Shown: piece by piece, positions 19,161-27,136 of the stretch
How positions within the stretch are numbered: the first letter of the stretch is position 1
Layout: every line of letters starts with the position of its first letter
NCBI RefSeq assembly: GCF_018130465.1
Contig: NZ_JAFCKJ010000009.1
Coordinates: 186,001-250,000, forward strand
Source: Bradyrhizobium canariense
GTDB taxonomy: Bacteria > Pseudomonadota > Alphaproteobacteria > Rhizobiales > Xanthobacteraceae
Direction of reading: 5' to 3'
DNA: 64,000 bases
Program-made: the position numbers and the translations under genes
Notes under the pieces: model-generated
Database searches by the model: none
The model's input: the letters and a program-made list of their open reading frames with translations, nothing else
Told to the model about the DNA's origin: nothing

Positions 19161-20005
19161 CGCGCGGCGTCCTCGATCCAGCGGACCGTCATGTCTCGGT
19201 ATTTCGCCAGCGCGCCGGCGTGGTCGCCGTCGGCGGCGCGCGCGGTTTGCAGAATGTATTGGCCCTTGTAGCCGGATCGCTCGATCAGCCGGATCGTCTT
19301 GGCAAGGTCTGCGTTGCCGGTGCCGAGCGGCACGGTCGTGCCGCCGCGAATGCGGTCCTTCACGTGCACATTGAGGATGCGCGCTGCATAGGCGCTGATC
19401 TCCTCGTCGCTGTCATAACCAAGCGAAGCGCTGTTGCCGCTGTCGTAATTGATGCCGAAGATATCAGCCGGAAAGGCGTCCATGAAACGGGCGAGCTCGC
19501 GCGGCGGCAGATCGGATTCGAAGGCGATCTTGACATTCCGTCTTGCAAGCTGCTCGGAGCGGGCGAGCAGCACGCGCTTCAACGTATCGCTCTCGCTCTC
19601 GCGCTCGATCTTGCCGTTGTCGACCAGCGGAATCACGACGAATTCGATGCCGATGCGGCTGCAGGAGGCGATCAGGAGATCGAGGTCGGCGACGAGCGCG
19701 TCGCGCACGACGGCATCGACCTTCCAGAACGGCGCCTGCATGAAGCAGTCGCCGGTCAGGCTCGGAATCCGCACGCCGTTCTCGCGTGACAGCGCCAGAA
19801 TGTCCTGTTGGCCCGGCTCGGTCGTCAGCGGGTTCTCGCGCAGCCGCTCCTGGTCGATGGTCCATTCCATCCGCGTCAGGCCGAGCTCCTTCGCACGCGG
19901 AAACTCATTTCGCCACTCATCCCAGGGGAATGCCTGGATCTTGCCGTCGACGAGAGCCGAAAGCCTGCCTTGCATGAAGCCGATGCGTTCGAGCGTTGCG
20001 GTCAC
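19157..20005 (-). CDS. Xylose-isomerase-like TIM-barrel sugar isomerase/epimerase
   Basis: A 282-residue protein of the AP-endonuclease-2/xylose-isomerase-like TIM-barrel superfamily, which isomerises or epimerises ketoses through a metal-bound enediolate. Likely metal ligands are in MEWTID, IAFESD, GINYDSGN and NVHVKDR, each at the C-terminal end of a barrel strand. The GTG start at 20005 gives the compact GTGA overlap with the upstream SDR stop; the longer frame upstream lies within that SDR gene. It accompanies a second domain of the same fold fused to the synthase at 21448, an unusual doubling. Confidence 0.75.
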   Translation of the reverse strand: MTATLERIGFMQGRLSALVDGKIQAFPWDEWRNEFPRAKELGLTRMEWTIDQERLRENPLTTEPGQQDILALSRENGVRIPSLTGDCFMQAPFWKVDAVVRDALVADLDLLIASCSRIGIEFVVIPLVDNGKIERESESDTLKRVLLARSEQLARRNVKIAFESDLPPRELARFMDAFPADIFGINYDSGNSASLGYDSDEEISAYAARILNVHVKDRIRGGTTVPLGTGNADLAKTIRLIERSGYKGQYILQTARAADGDHAGALAKYRDMTVRWIEDAAR

Positions 20006-20766
20006 GGTTGCTTGTCCGAGCTGATGGCGAGGCCCTTTGTGGTCCAGCCGCCGTCGATGAAGAGTTCCTGTCCGGTCACATAGGCAGAGGCTTCCGACGC
20101 CAGGAAGACGGCGGCGCCCACCATGTCGGCGGGCTGTCCCCAACGGCCGAGCATGGTGTGGCGGCGCCTCGCCTCGTGCATGTGGGGATCCGCAAAACTC
20201 TTCGCGGTCATCTCGGTCGCGACATAACCGGGTGCGAGCGCGTTGACGCGGATGCCGTCGGGCGCATAGTCGGCGGCGAGCGCACGCGTCAGTCCGGCAA
20301 GACCGGCCTTCGCCGCCACGTAGCCGGGATTGCCGGGAAAGCCGCGGACCGAGTTGATGCTGGTGACGTTGACGATCGCAGCAGAGCCCGCGTTCTTCAG
20401 AAGCGGATGAGCGGCAAGGATGGTGGCGTAGACGCCGGTGAGGTCGGTTGCGACCGTAGCTCGGAAGCGCACGAGCTCGCCCTCGGCGCTTTGGGCCGGC
20501 AGGCTGATGCCGGCGGCGTTGACCAGCGCGTCGATGCGTCCGCCTTGCGCGGCCACGGTGCGGAATGCGCTCTCGATGGCCTCATCATCGGAGAGATCGC
20601 AGGCAATGGCGCTCACGCCCTGTGGTGCGGTCCCGGAACGGCTGAGGCCGAACACTGTAGCGCCCGCATCTCGCAGGCCGGTCGCAATCGCAGCGCCAAT
20701 GCCGCGGGAGGCGCCGGTGACGACCGCGATCTTGCCGGCGAGAGAGAAGGCGTTCAGGTTAGGCAT
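20002..20766 (-). CDS. SDR oxidoreductase (nonulosonate-like module)
   Basis: A 254-residue SDR with TGASRGIG at residues 18-25, NAAG, an active-site Ser in VTSINS, and YVAAK. It overlaps the upstream CMP-transferase gene by 8 bp, so the two are translationally coupled. It resembles gluconate 5-dehydrogenase and 2-deoxy-gluconate dehydrogenase type SDRs, which act on free sugar acids. That would fit a sugar-acid intermediate, but this is inference. Confidence 0.75.
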   Translation of the reverse strand: MPNLNAFSLAGKIAVVTGASRGIGAAIATGLRDAGATVFGLSRSGTAPQGVSAIACDLSDDEAIESAFRTVAAQGGRIDALVNAAGISLPAQSAEGELVRFRATVATDLTGVYATILAAHPLLKNAGSAAIVNVTSINSVRGFPGNPGYVAAKAGLAGLTRALAADYAPDGIRVNALAPGYVATEMTAKSFADPHMHEARRRHTMLGRWGQPADMVGAAVFLASEASAYVTGQELFIDGGWTTKGLAISSDKQP

Positions 20767-21448
20767 AGCCGTAACTACGCATGATGGCGGCGCAAAGCTT
20801 GACGTCCTCGGGGCGGTCGATCTGGAACATCTTGTGACGATCCATCACGTGAAAGCCGATCTTGCCGCCGAGACGATTGTTCTGCTCGCGCAGGAGTGAC
20901 GGGATCAGGACGTAGAACGAGCCATTCTCCAGGTAGCGCTTCTCGATCTGCTGCCGCATGCGGCGGTTGTGATAGTCGTAGTTGATCGGCTCCGGCCCGC
21001 TCGCACCGATACGCCAGTTGAAGTAATCCTCGACCTCGCAAACCGAGAGCAGGCTGTCGAGATGGTCGCGATCGAAGGTCGCAAGCGCATTCTCGATGTC
21101 GCTGGACTCGCGGATCGGTGAGGTGGCCTGGAGCGCGACGATCCGCTCGAACCGTCCCATCCGCTCGTCGGTCGCATTGAGCGCGTGCAGCCAGGCGGAT
21201 TCGGAGGAGGCGAGGTCACCCGAAATGTCTTCGGGGCGTCGCACGCCGATGGCGCCGGCAGCTTCCGCCGCGGTGAGGATATTGTCGCTGTCGGAAGAGA
21301 CTGCGACGACGTCGACGCCGCGCGCCGCGCGTGCCTGCTCGACCGTCCAGGCGATCAGCGGCTTGCCGCAGAGATCGAGCAGGTTCTTGTGCGGAATGCC
21401 CTTGGAGCCGCCGCGCGCGGCGATCACGGCCAGCGTCTTGCGCGCCAT
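20759..21448 (-). CDS. Acylneuraminate/nonulosonate cytidylyltransferase (NeuA/LegF-like)
   Basis: A 229-residue CMP-sugar synthetase with IAARGGSKGIPHKNL at the N-terminus, SSDSDNI, and LQATSPIRES. It would activate the alpha-keto acid sugar made by the fused synthase upstream. The ATG at 21448 overlaps the synthase stop as TGATG. It is a second, distinct cytidylyltransferase in addition to pseF at 14617. This implies that the operon makes two different activated nonulosonate-type sugars. Confidence 0.85.
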   Translation of the reverse strand: MARKTLAVIAARGGSKGIPHKNLLDLCGKPLIAWTVEQARAARGVDVVAVSSDSDNILTAAEAAGAIGVRRPEDISGDLASSESAWLHALNATDERMGRFERIVALQATSPIRESSDIENALATFDRDHLDSLLSVCEVEDYFNWRIGASGPEPINYDYHNRRMRQQIEKRYLENGSFYVLIPSLLREQNNRLGGKIGFHVMDRHKMFQIDRPEDVKLCAAIMRSYGYA

Positions 21449-23373
21449 CAGATATGCCCCTCGAGACGCTCGAGCGCGATCCAGAAGCCTTCGCCCATGT
21501 TCTTGTGGCCCTGCCAGATTTCGGGGATGAAGGAAGCGGTCGGCGCATGCTTGCGCAGCACCCGTCCGATCTCGTCGAAATCGATCTCGCCTTCGCCGAC
21601 CTGGAGCCCTTCGCCGTCGAGCCCCTTGGCGTCCCCGAAATGCAGATGCGCGGTGTGCGGTCCGAGCTGGGCGAGGCCTTGCGCGAAGTCGAAGCCGAAA
21701 TGGTTGGCGGCGAGCTTGGTGTGGGAGATGTCGACGCACATCCGCAGATCATGCTTGGCGCAAAATGCCGCCGACTCTTCCGGGAAGATGAAGATATTCT
21801 GGTGGCGCTGGCCGCCGAAATGCCAGGGGAACGGCGCCATGGTCTGCGGCGTCAGCTCGACACCGTCCATGTCGAGTTCCTTCAGGCTCTGGGCGAAGAT
21901 GCGGTAACGCTCGGCCTTCTCCTCCGGCGGCAATGGCTCGTCCATGGTAAAGCCGCCGATATTGGCGACGATCGGCGGGCGCTTCGTCTTGGGGAAGAAT
22001 TTCTTCAAGCCACGGGTGATGTCGATTACCGCCTGGGTTTGCTCCAGCGAATAGCGCCGCAGCGCCTCGTCGGGGGTTGCGAGGTCCATCAGCTTGGAGC
22101 CGGCAAACAGCTCCGGCGCATGCACGACGAAGCCGAGATCGTAGGTGCCGGAGAGATACGCCGCGGGATCGCGCTCCATGTCGCTGTAGCTGAGATGGAA
22201 CTCGATGATGTCAGGCTCGCAGATCTCCAGGAAGCGCTTGGTATCGTGATAGCGCACCGGCACGCCCCAGGGCCGATCGAAGCGGTAGCGCCGCGCTTTT
22301 GCGGTGCCGTCGTCGAGATCGCTCTGGAAGAAATAGTCGTCGGTCGCCATCGCCCGCGTCAGCTTGCGGCCGAGCAGCGCCGGCATCTTCAGCGGCGACA
22401 GGCCCTGACCCGGGCTCTTCACGGCGATGTCGCTGTCGGAGATCACGGTGCCGGACGGAAGGTCGCGCGCGGCCACCAGGCTCTTGGCAAGGTTTTCGCG
22501 GTTGATCAGCTCACCCTGGCTCAGCGCGCGCTCGGCCAGTTTCTCGCCGCGCGCCGCCTCCACCTCGCGGATGCCCGAGACCAGCGTCTTGAATTCCTCC
22601 GGCTCCAGGCTCGCGGCATGGTCCGGACCTTCCATCTCGCGGTCGAGCGTGATGTGGCGTTCAATGACGACGGCGCCAAGCGCCACCGCGGCCGTCGAAA
22701 CGGCAACGCCGCGTTCGTGGCCAGAATAGCCGACGACCGGATGGATCTCGCGTAGCGTTTCCATGAAACGCAGATGGATGTTGTGGAGCGCGGCCGGATA
22801 GGTGCTCTGGCAGTGCAGCAGCACGTAGCTCGCATCGCGGTCGTCGAGGAATTTCGCTGCAGTCTTGATTTCGTCCGTCGTGCTCATGCCGGTCGAGACG
22901 ATCAGCGTCTTGCCGGTGGCGGCAAGGCATGCGAGCAGCGGCAGATTGGTGAGGTCGGCGGAAGCGACCTTGTAGGCCTGCACGCCGAACCCCTCGAGCA
23001 CCGCGACGCTCTTTGCGTCCCAGGGCGTGCAGAGATACTGGATACCCTTTGCTGCGCAGTACTCGGCGATCTTCTTCTGCTGCGCGATCGGGAGCTCGAA
23101 GCGGCGCAGGAGATCGAGCGTATATTCGACGGCGAGGTCGTCGTCCTTCCCGGACAGGCTCGACGCGCGATAGACTTCGTCGAGCTTGCGCATCTGGAAT
23201 TTTGCACAATCGGCACCGGCTGCGACCGCGGCATCGACCAGCGCAATGGCGCGATCGAAGTCGCCATTGTGGTTGTTGCCGATCTCGGCGATGACGTAGC
23301 AGGGCTCGCCATCACCCAGAAGACGGTTGCCGATGCGGACCGGGGCAGGCTGGTTGGGCGATGTCATCAACAT
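21448..23373 (-). CDS. NeuB-type synthase fused to a C-terminal TIM-barrel isomerase domain
   Basis: A 641-residue fusion. Residues 1-285 form a NeuB barrel that condenses phosphoenolpyruvate with an aldose: IAEIGNNHNGD, CTPWD, KVASADLTN, STGMST, GYSGHE and IERHITL are all present. Residues 290-355 are a SAF domain. From about residue 360 to the end there is a second TIM barrel of the xylose-isomerase/AP-endonuclease-2 type (EFHLSYSD, VVHAPELF, VDISHTKLA, HLHFGDAKG, FIPEIWQGH). Ordinary NeuB, LegI and PseI proteins end after the SAF domain at about 340-350 residues. The added domain probably supplies or modifies the aldose substrate. An ATG two codons inside is an alternative start. Confidence 0.85.
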   Translation of the reverse strand: MLMTSPNQPAPVRIGNRLLGDGEPCYVIAEIGNNHNGDFDRAIALVDAAVAAGADCAKFQMRKLDEVYRASSLSGKDDDLAVEYTLDLLRRFELPIAQQKKIAEYCAAKGIQYLCTPWDAKSVAVLEGFGVQAYKVASADLTNLPLLACLAATGKTLIVSTGMSTTDEIKTAAKFLDDRDASYVLLHCQSTYPAALHNIHLRFMETLREIHPVVGYSGHERGVAVSTAAVALGAVVIERHITLDREMEGPDHAASLEPEEFKTLVSGIREVEAARGEKLAERALSQGELINRENLAKSLVAARDLPSGTVISDSDIAVKSPGQGLSPLKMPALLGRKLTRAMATDDYFFQSDLDDGTAKARRYRFDRPWGVPVRYHDTKRFLEICEPDIIEFHLSYSDMERDPAAYLSGTYDLGFVVHAPELFAGSKLMDLATPDEALRRYSLEQTQAVIDITRGLKKFFPKTKRPPIVANIGGFTMDEPLPPEEKAERYRIFAQSLKELDMDGVELTPQTMAPFPWHFGGQRHQNIFIFPEESAAFCAKHDLRMCVDISHTKLAANHFGFDFAQGLAQLGPHTAHLHFGDAKGLDGEGLQVGEGEIDFDEIGRVLRKHAPTASFIPEIWQGHKNMGEGFWIALERLEGHI

Positions 23374-23388
23374 TCTCGTCTCATATCG

Positions 23389-24765
23389 TCAGGCGAAACG
23401 CGCGGGAAAGCGCGACTTCCACGTCCGCAGTCCGTTTTCTTCGAACATGATGCGCGAACAGCTGTGCCCCTGCTGTTCCAGTGCGGCAATGAGCTGGTAG
23501 CGCTCGAACGGACGCACGAAGAACATGAAGTAACCGCCGCCACCTGCGCCCAGCAGCTTGCCACCGACCGCGCCGTGCTGTTTGGCGAAATCGTAGATCG
23601 CGTCGATTGCATCCGACGAGATCTTCGAGCTCAGCTTCCGCTTGGCGTGCCAGGCGTCGTCGATCAGCCGGCCACATTCCAGCAACTGGCCGCGCAGCAG
23701 ATGCCGACGGATGTCGCGCGTCACTTCCTTCTGCTTGGCGGCCGCGGTGACTGCGTCGCTGGTCTCGTGCTGGGCCTTCTGGTCGCGGTGGATGGCGCCG
23801 GAATCGCGGCCCGAGCCGGTGTAGCAGAGCACCAGGCTCTCCTCGAGCTCGGCGATGATGTTGGGATCGAGACGAAGCGGCACGATGGTGTTCTGGTCGG
23901 AAAAGAACTCCATGTGATTGAAGCCGCCGAACACGGTGGCGTACTGGTCCTGCCAACCGCCGGGAATGTTGAGCATCAGCCGCTCGGCCTGGAATGCCAT
24001 CTCGGCGACCTCGTGACGATCCCACTGGTCGCCGCGAAATTCGTTGAAGCAGCCGATGATGGCGGACGAGACCACTGCCGAGCCGCCGAGGCCGGAGCCG
24101 ACCGGGAAGTCGGCGGACACTTCGAGCTCGAAGCCGTAAGTCGGCTTGATCAGGCGCACGACCGACTTGATCAGCGCGAGATCGCCGCCCGAGCCGAGTT
24201 CTGCGAGATCGTCGACCTCGATCGTGCAGCGGAAATCATGCGAATAGATCCGGATGCTGGGATCGCTCCGTCGCCGCAGCGTCGCGTGAGCGTACATCTT
24301 GATCGTGGCGTTGATGACCGCGCCGCCGTCATTTGCCACGAAATAGTGCGTCAGGTCGGTGCCGCCGCCGGAGAAGCTGATCCGCACCGGCGAGCGCGCG
24401 CGCGCGAACACTTCGCTCTCTTCCGACAGGTTGAACAGTTCGCGGCTGAACACGTCGACCAGCCGTCCCTCGCCATCGAGGATCGGCACCACGTGCACGC
24501 GCTGGTCGAGCAGTTTGAGGATCTGCTCGCGCGGCCCGCCGGCATGCGCCCAGACGAAGCTGCGGTTGACGCAGGTTGCGACCCGGTCGTGGATCGTGAT
24601 GCCCGTCAGCATTCGCCTGCGGATGTCGCCGTCGGTCACCGCGCCCACGATCCGCCCGCCCGCATCCTGAGCAAACAGGATGCCGAGCATGTTGGCGTTG
24701 AGGCGCCGAAACGCTTCTTGAATCGTCTCGGTCTCGGCGATGATCACGAGGCTCGTGTCTATCAA
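23389..24765 (-). CDS. CBS-pair domain fused to GHMP sugar kinase (HddA-like)
   Basis: A 458-residue fusion. Residues 1-120 form a CBS-domain pair, which usually senses adenine nucleotides. Residues 125-458 form a GHMP kinase with RISFSGGGTDL, the ATP loop FPVGSGLGGSA and the C-terminal LLGAGGGGYFMFF, closest in look to D-glycero-D-manno-heptose 7-phosphate kinase. It is the first gene of the ten-gene operon and could respond to energy charge through the CBS pair. In Campylobacter legionaminic acid synthesis a CBS pair is instead attached to the PtmE nucleotidyltransferase. Whether the substrate is a heptose or another sugar phosphate is open. Confidence 0.82.
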   Translation of the reverse strand: MIDTSLVIIAETETIQEAFRRLNANMLGILFAQDAGGRIVGAVTDGDIRRRMLTGITIHDRVATCVNRSFVWAHAGGPREQILKLLDQRVHVVPILDGEGRLVDVFSRELFNLSEESEVFARARSPVRISFSGGGTDLTHYFVANDGGAVINATIKMYAHATLRRRSDPSIRIYSHDFRCTIEVDDLAELGSGGDLALIKSVVRLIKPTYGFELEVSADFPVGSGLGGSAVVSSAIIGCFNEFRGDQWDRHEVAEMAFQAERLMLNIPGGWQDQYATVFGGFNHMEFFSDQNTIVPLRLDPNIIAELEESLVLCYTGSGRDSGAIHRDQKAQHETSDAVTAAAKQKEVTRDIRRHLLRGQLLECGRLIDDAWHAKRKLSSKISSDAIDAIYDFAKQHGAVGGKLLGAGGGGYFMFFVRPFERYQLIAALEQQGHSCSRIMFEENGLRTWKSRFPARFA

Positions 24766-25060
24766 GGTCGCGGATCCAAAAAGGTTAGGTAATTCCGGTC
24801 CTTATCCCCGGCCGAGCCGTTCGAAAAGGTCTGAACCACGGCCTTGATACGCCAAGGTGGGCAGACGACGCAAGTTGCCCCTCGGGCGCAACTCCCGATT
24901 GCCGCGGAGAGTACCGATCTGAGTGGTACAAGGCCCCACATTCTTGGTGTTTTCGGAACGGCGCACTGGTCGCAGTGCCCGGAATTGGCTATTCGGCGTC
25001 CTGTGTCGTTCCACGAATTAAGCGCTTCCCCAAATCGGGTTGTAGAAGGGTCGAGCCTGC
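24766..25060. other. Divergent intergenic region, likely promoter of the ten-gene operon
   Basis: About 295 bp with no gene seen, lying between the first gene of the minus-strand operon and the plus-strand membrane protein gene. It should hold promoters in both directions, but I find no clear -35/-10 pair or strong operator. Confidence 0.4.
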
Positions 25061-27124
25061 ATGTTTTCTCCCCAGGACCCACAGGAAACGCTGGATCGGG
25101 GTTCCGGGGCGAGCCAGGTCTCGTCTGAAGCAGCCTCTATTTGCTTCGCGGCGATCTTCACATGCGTGATGTCAGCGACATCGGCCATAGCATGTGCAAT
25201 CGTGCGCTGGCCATTAGGAAGTCCCCACTGGTTTGTGTTTGTGAAGTCGTTTCTGCTGTTGGCGGCGGCAGTCTCCTGCCTGATGGTGCTGACCTCGCAT
25301 CGCCGACATCAGCACCGCACGAGCCATGCCAAGGTGGTTCTCTCGGCCATTGCGATCATTTTTCTGCCGTGCCTCGCTTGGTTCGGTCCCGTCTTTGCCG
25401 ACATCATCGTCTATCCGATTTTGCTTGGAACGGTGTTCTTGGGCCTGCAGCGCGCCATCGTGGTCGTGCGCGACATGGCACGACGCACGACGATGCTGGC
25501 CGTTGTTTGCGGTTGTGGTGCGGGGATCGGTTATTTCTTCGTGGTGAACTCAAAGGGGTATGCCACTGTCCTCACGCCGGAACAGGCACTAACAGGCCTG
25601 CAGCACCTCGACACGCTGTTTCATGCGTCTATTGCCAACATGCTCGTTAACTCCGGGCATTTGAGCACGGGATTGGACGGCTTCATGCCGATCAAGTACC
25701 ATGTGCTGTCCCACATCTGGATGGCATGTATCGGCCTGTGGCTCGGCGTCACGACTCTCGACGCCTATTATCTCGCAGCGCAAATCATAGCCATCCCGTT
25801 GTTGCTCTTCGCCTTGATCATGGCAGGCTTGCTGCTGCGGCGTCGAGCAGGAGGATTGACTGACAGCGCGCTAGTCACGTTGGTCCCGCTCTTGCTCTTG
25901 ATGGTTGCCGATCTCTGGGGGGAAACTTCGTATCTTGTTTCTGAAAGCTATTTGATCTCTCTCCTTCTGCTCTTGCTTGCGACGCCGCTGCTTGCAGAGA
26001 TTGCCGATGAGCGATCATCGCTCGGGCCTCCCTTGATAGCCCTGGCGATCGCGGGAACGTTGGTTCTCTTCTCAAAGATTTCAGTCGGCGTGATCTTTTG
26101 GGGAGTCGTGGGATTTTTACTGTGGCGACGACTGGGATTGACTCTTCTGAATTTCATCAGAGTTGCGGCCCCCATTGCGCCACTGGTCGGGCTTGCCAGC
26201 GTAATCAGTTCCCCCGACGCCGGCACTTATGTCCTTGCGCTCAGTCCGCTCAGTTTTGTGCGTGAGTATCCGCGCGCCGCGCTTCCAAACATCGCGGCCA
26301 ATCTCGTTCTGCTTTATGGTGCCGTGCGCCTTTGGCTCGCCGGGTCGTTGGGCGAGAAACGGCTGGCGGAAGCACTTGCACTCTTTGCGATGGGAAGCCT
26401 CGTTCCAGCTCTCCTGCTCGACATTGCGGGAGGCTCGGCTTTCTATTTCGCGAATGTCGGGACCTTTGTCTGTATCACCTTCTTGACGGCCTATGGCGCT
26501 CCGATGCTCGAAAGGCTGCAGCTTCGGGCGTTTACTCCCGGCATGATACTGGTCGTGATCGTCTTCATTGCCCTCGCGACGAATGAGAAGAGACGCAGTC
26601 CCATCGAGTTCACGAGACAGTTTCAGGAATTGCGCGCCCGGGCCCATGTGCTCGCCGGCAGGGGTGATGTGGCGCCGTTGCCGACCTTGCGCGCGATGGC
26701 AGCGCTGCTTTCGCCCGCCGGTAGCGTTCGCGGAGAGATTGGCGATGACGTGAGGCATACGCCGGGAGCGCAGTCGATACAGACGTTGCTTTCATTGAGT
26801 GCGGGGCAGACGCACCGTACCGCGGTGTTCGTCGCGCCGGACGATCGGTCGTTCTGGACGAACAATATCGACTGTCGAGGGGATCCGTTCTTCGTTCCAG
26901 CAATCCTCGGCGTGCCGATGCTGAAAGGGCTCAGCCCTCCAGAATTCAAGTGTGCGAGGGATATCTACTACACGGCCAGCCTCTACGAAAACGATGCGAT
27001 TTCGGAAGTCGCTGGCGACGCGCAGCTTTGCGCGAGGGCATCGAGATTCGGGCTGAATACCATTCTGGTCCTGTCGGCTCCGGGCGAGGGTCGGAGAATG
27101 AGCTGCCCTGTCTCGAAACAGTAA
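25061..27124 (+). CDS. Polytopic membrane protein of unknown function
   Basis: A 687-residue protein with more than ten hydrophobic segments over residues ~25-510 and a soluble C-terminal part (~515-687) that would lie outside the membrane core and contains six or so Cys (for example NIDCRGD, FKCARD, AQLCAR). The layout resembles GT-C glycosyltransferases, but I see no decisive catalytic motif. It converges on the even larger membrane protein at 27137 with a 12-bp gap, and the two may be functionally related. An internal ATG around 25170 could be the real start, since the first ~30 residues are not hydrophobic. Confidence 0.6.
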   Translation: MFSPQDPQETLDRGSGASQVSSEAASICFAAIFTCVMSATSAIACAIVRWPLGSPHWFVFVKSFLLLAAAVSCLMVLTSHRRHQHRTSHAKVVLSAIAIIFLPCLAWFGPVFADIIVYPILLGTVFLGLQRAIVVVRDMARRTTMLAVVCGCGAGIGYFFVVNSKGYATVLTPEQALTGLQHLDTLFHASIANMLVNSGHLSTGLDGFMPIKYHVLSHIWMACIGLWLGVTTLDAYYLAAQIIAIPLLLFALIMAGLLLRRRAGGLTDSALVTLVPLLLLMVADLWGETSYLVSESYLISLLLLLLATPLLAEIADERSSLGPPLIALAIAGTLVLFSKISVGVIFWGVVGFLLWRRLGLTLLNFIRVAAPIAPLVGLASVISSPDAGTYVLALSPLSFVREYPRAALPNIAANLVLLYGAVRLWLAGSLGEKRLAEALALFAMGSLVPALLLDIAGGSAFYFANVGTFVCITFLTAYGAPMLERLQLRAFTPGMILVVIVFIALATNEKRRSPIEFTRQFQELRARAHVLAGRGDVAPLPTLRAMAALLSPAGSVRGEIGDDVRHTPGAQSIQTLLSLSAGQTHRTAVFVAPDDRSFWTNNIDCRGDPFFVPAILGVPMLKGLSPPEFKCARDIYYTASLYENDAISEVAGDAQLCARASRFGLNTILVLSAPGEGRRMSCPVSKQ

Positions 27125-27136
27125 GCTGCGCGGACT

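Noticed and set aside
17546-24765. Idea that the second module makes bradyrhizose, the ten-carbon sugar of some Bradyrhizobium O-antigens
   Set aside because: A seven-carbon aldose plus phosphoenolpyruvate would give ten carbons and a heptose-type kinase is present. However, bradyrhizose is, as I recall, not a keto-acid sugar, and nothing in the sequence shows ring closure. I keep it only as a thought.
22774-24792. Open frame of over 670 codons on the plus strand opposite the kinase and synthase genes
   Set aside because: It mirrors the codons of two well-identified genes, has no motif, and would overlap both. It is a codon-bias shadow.
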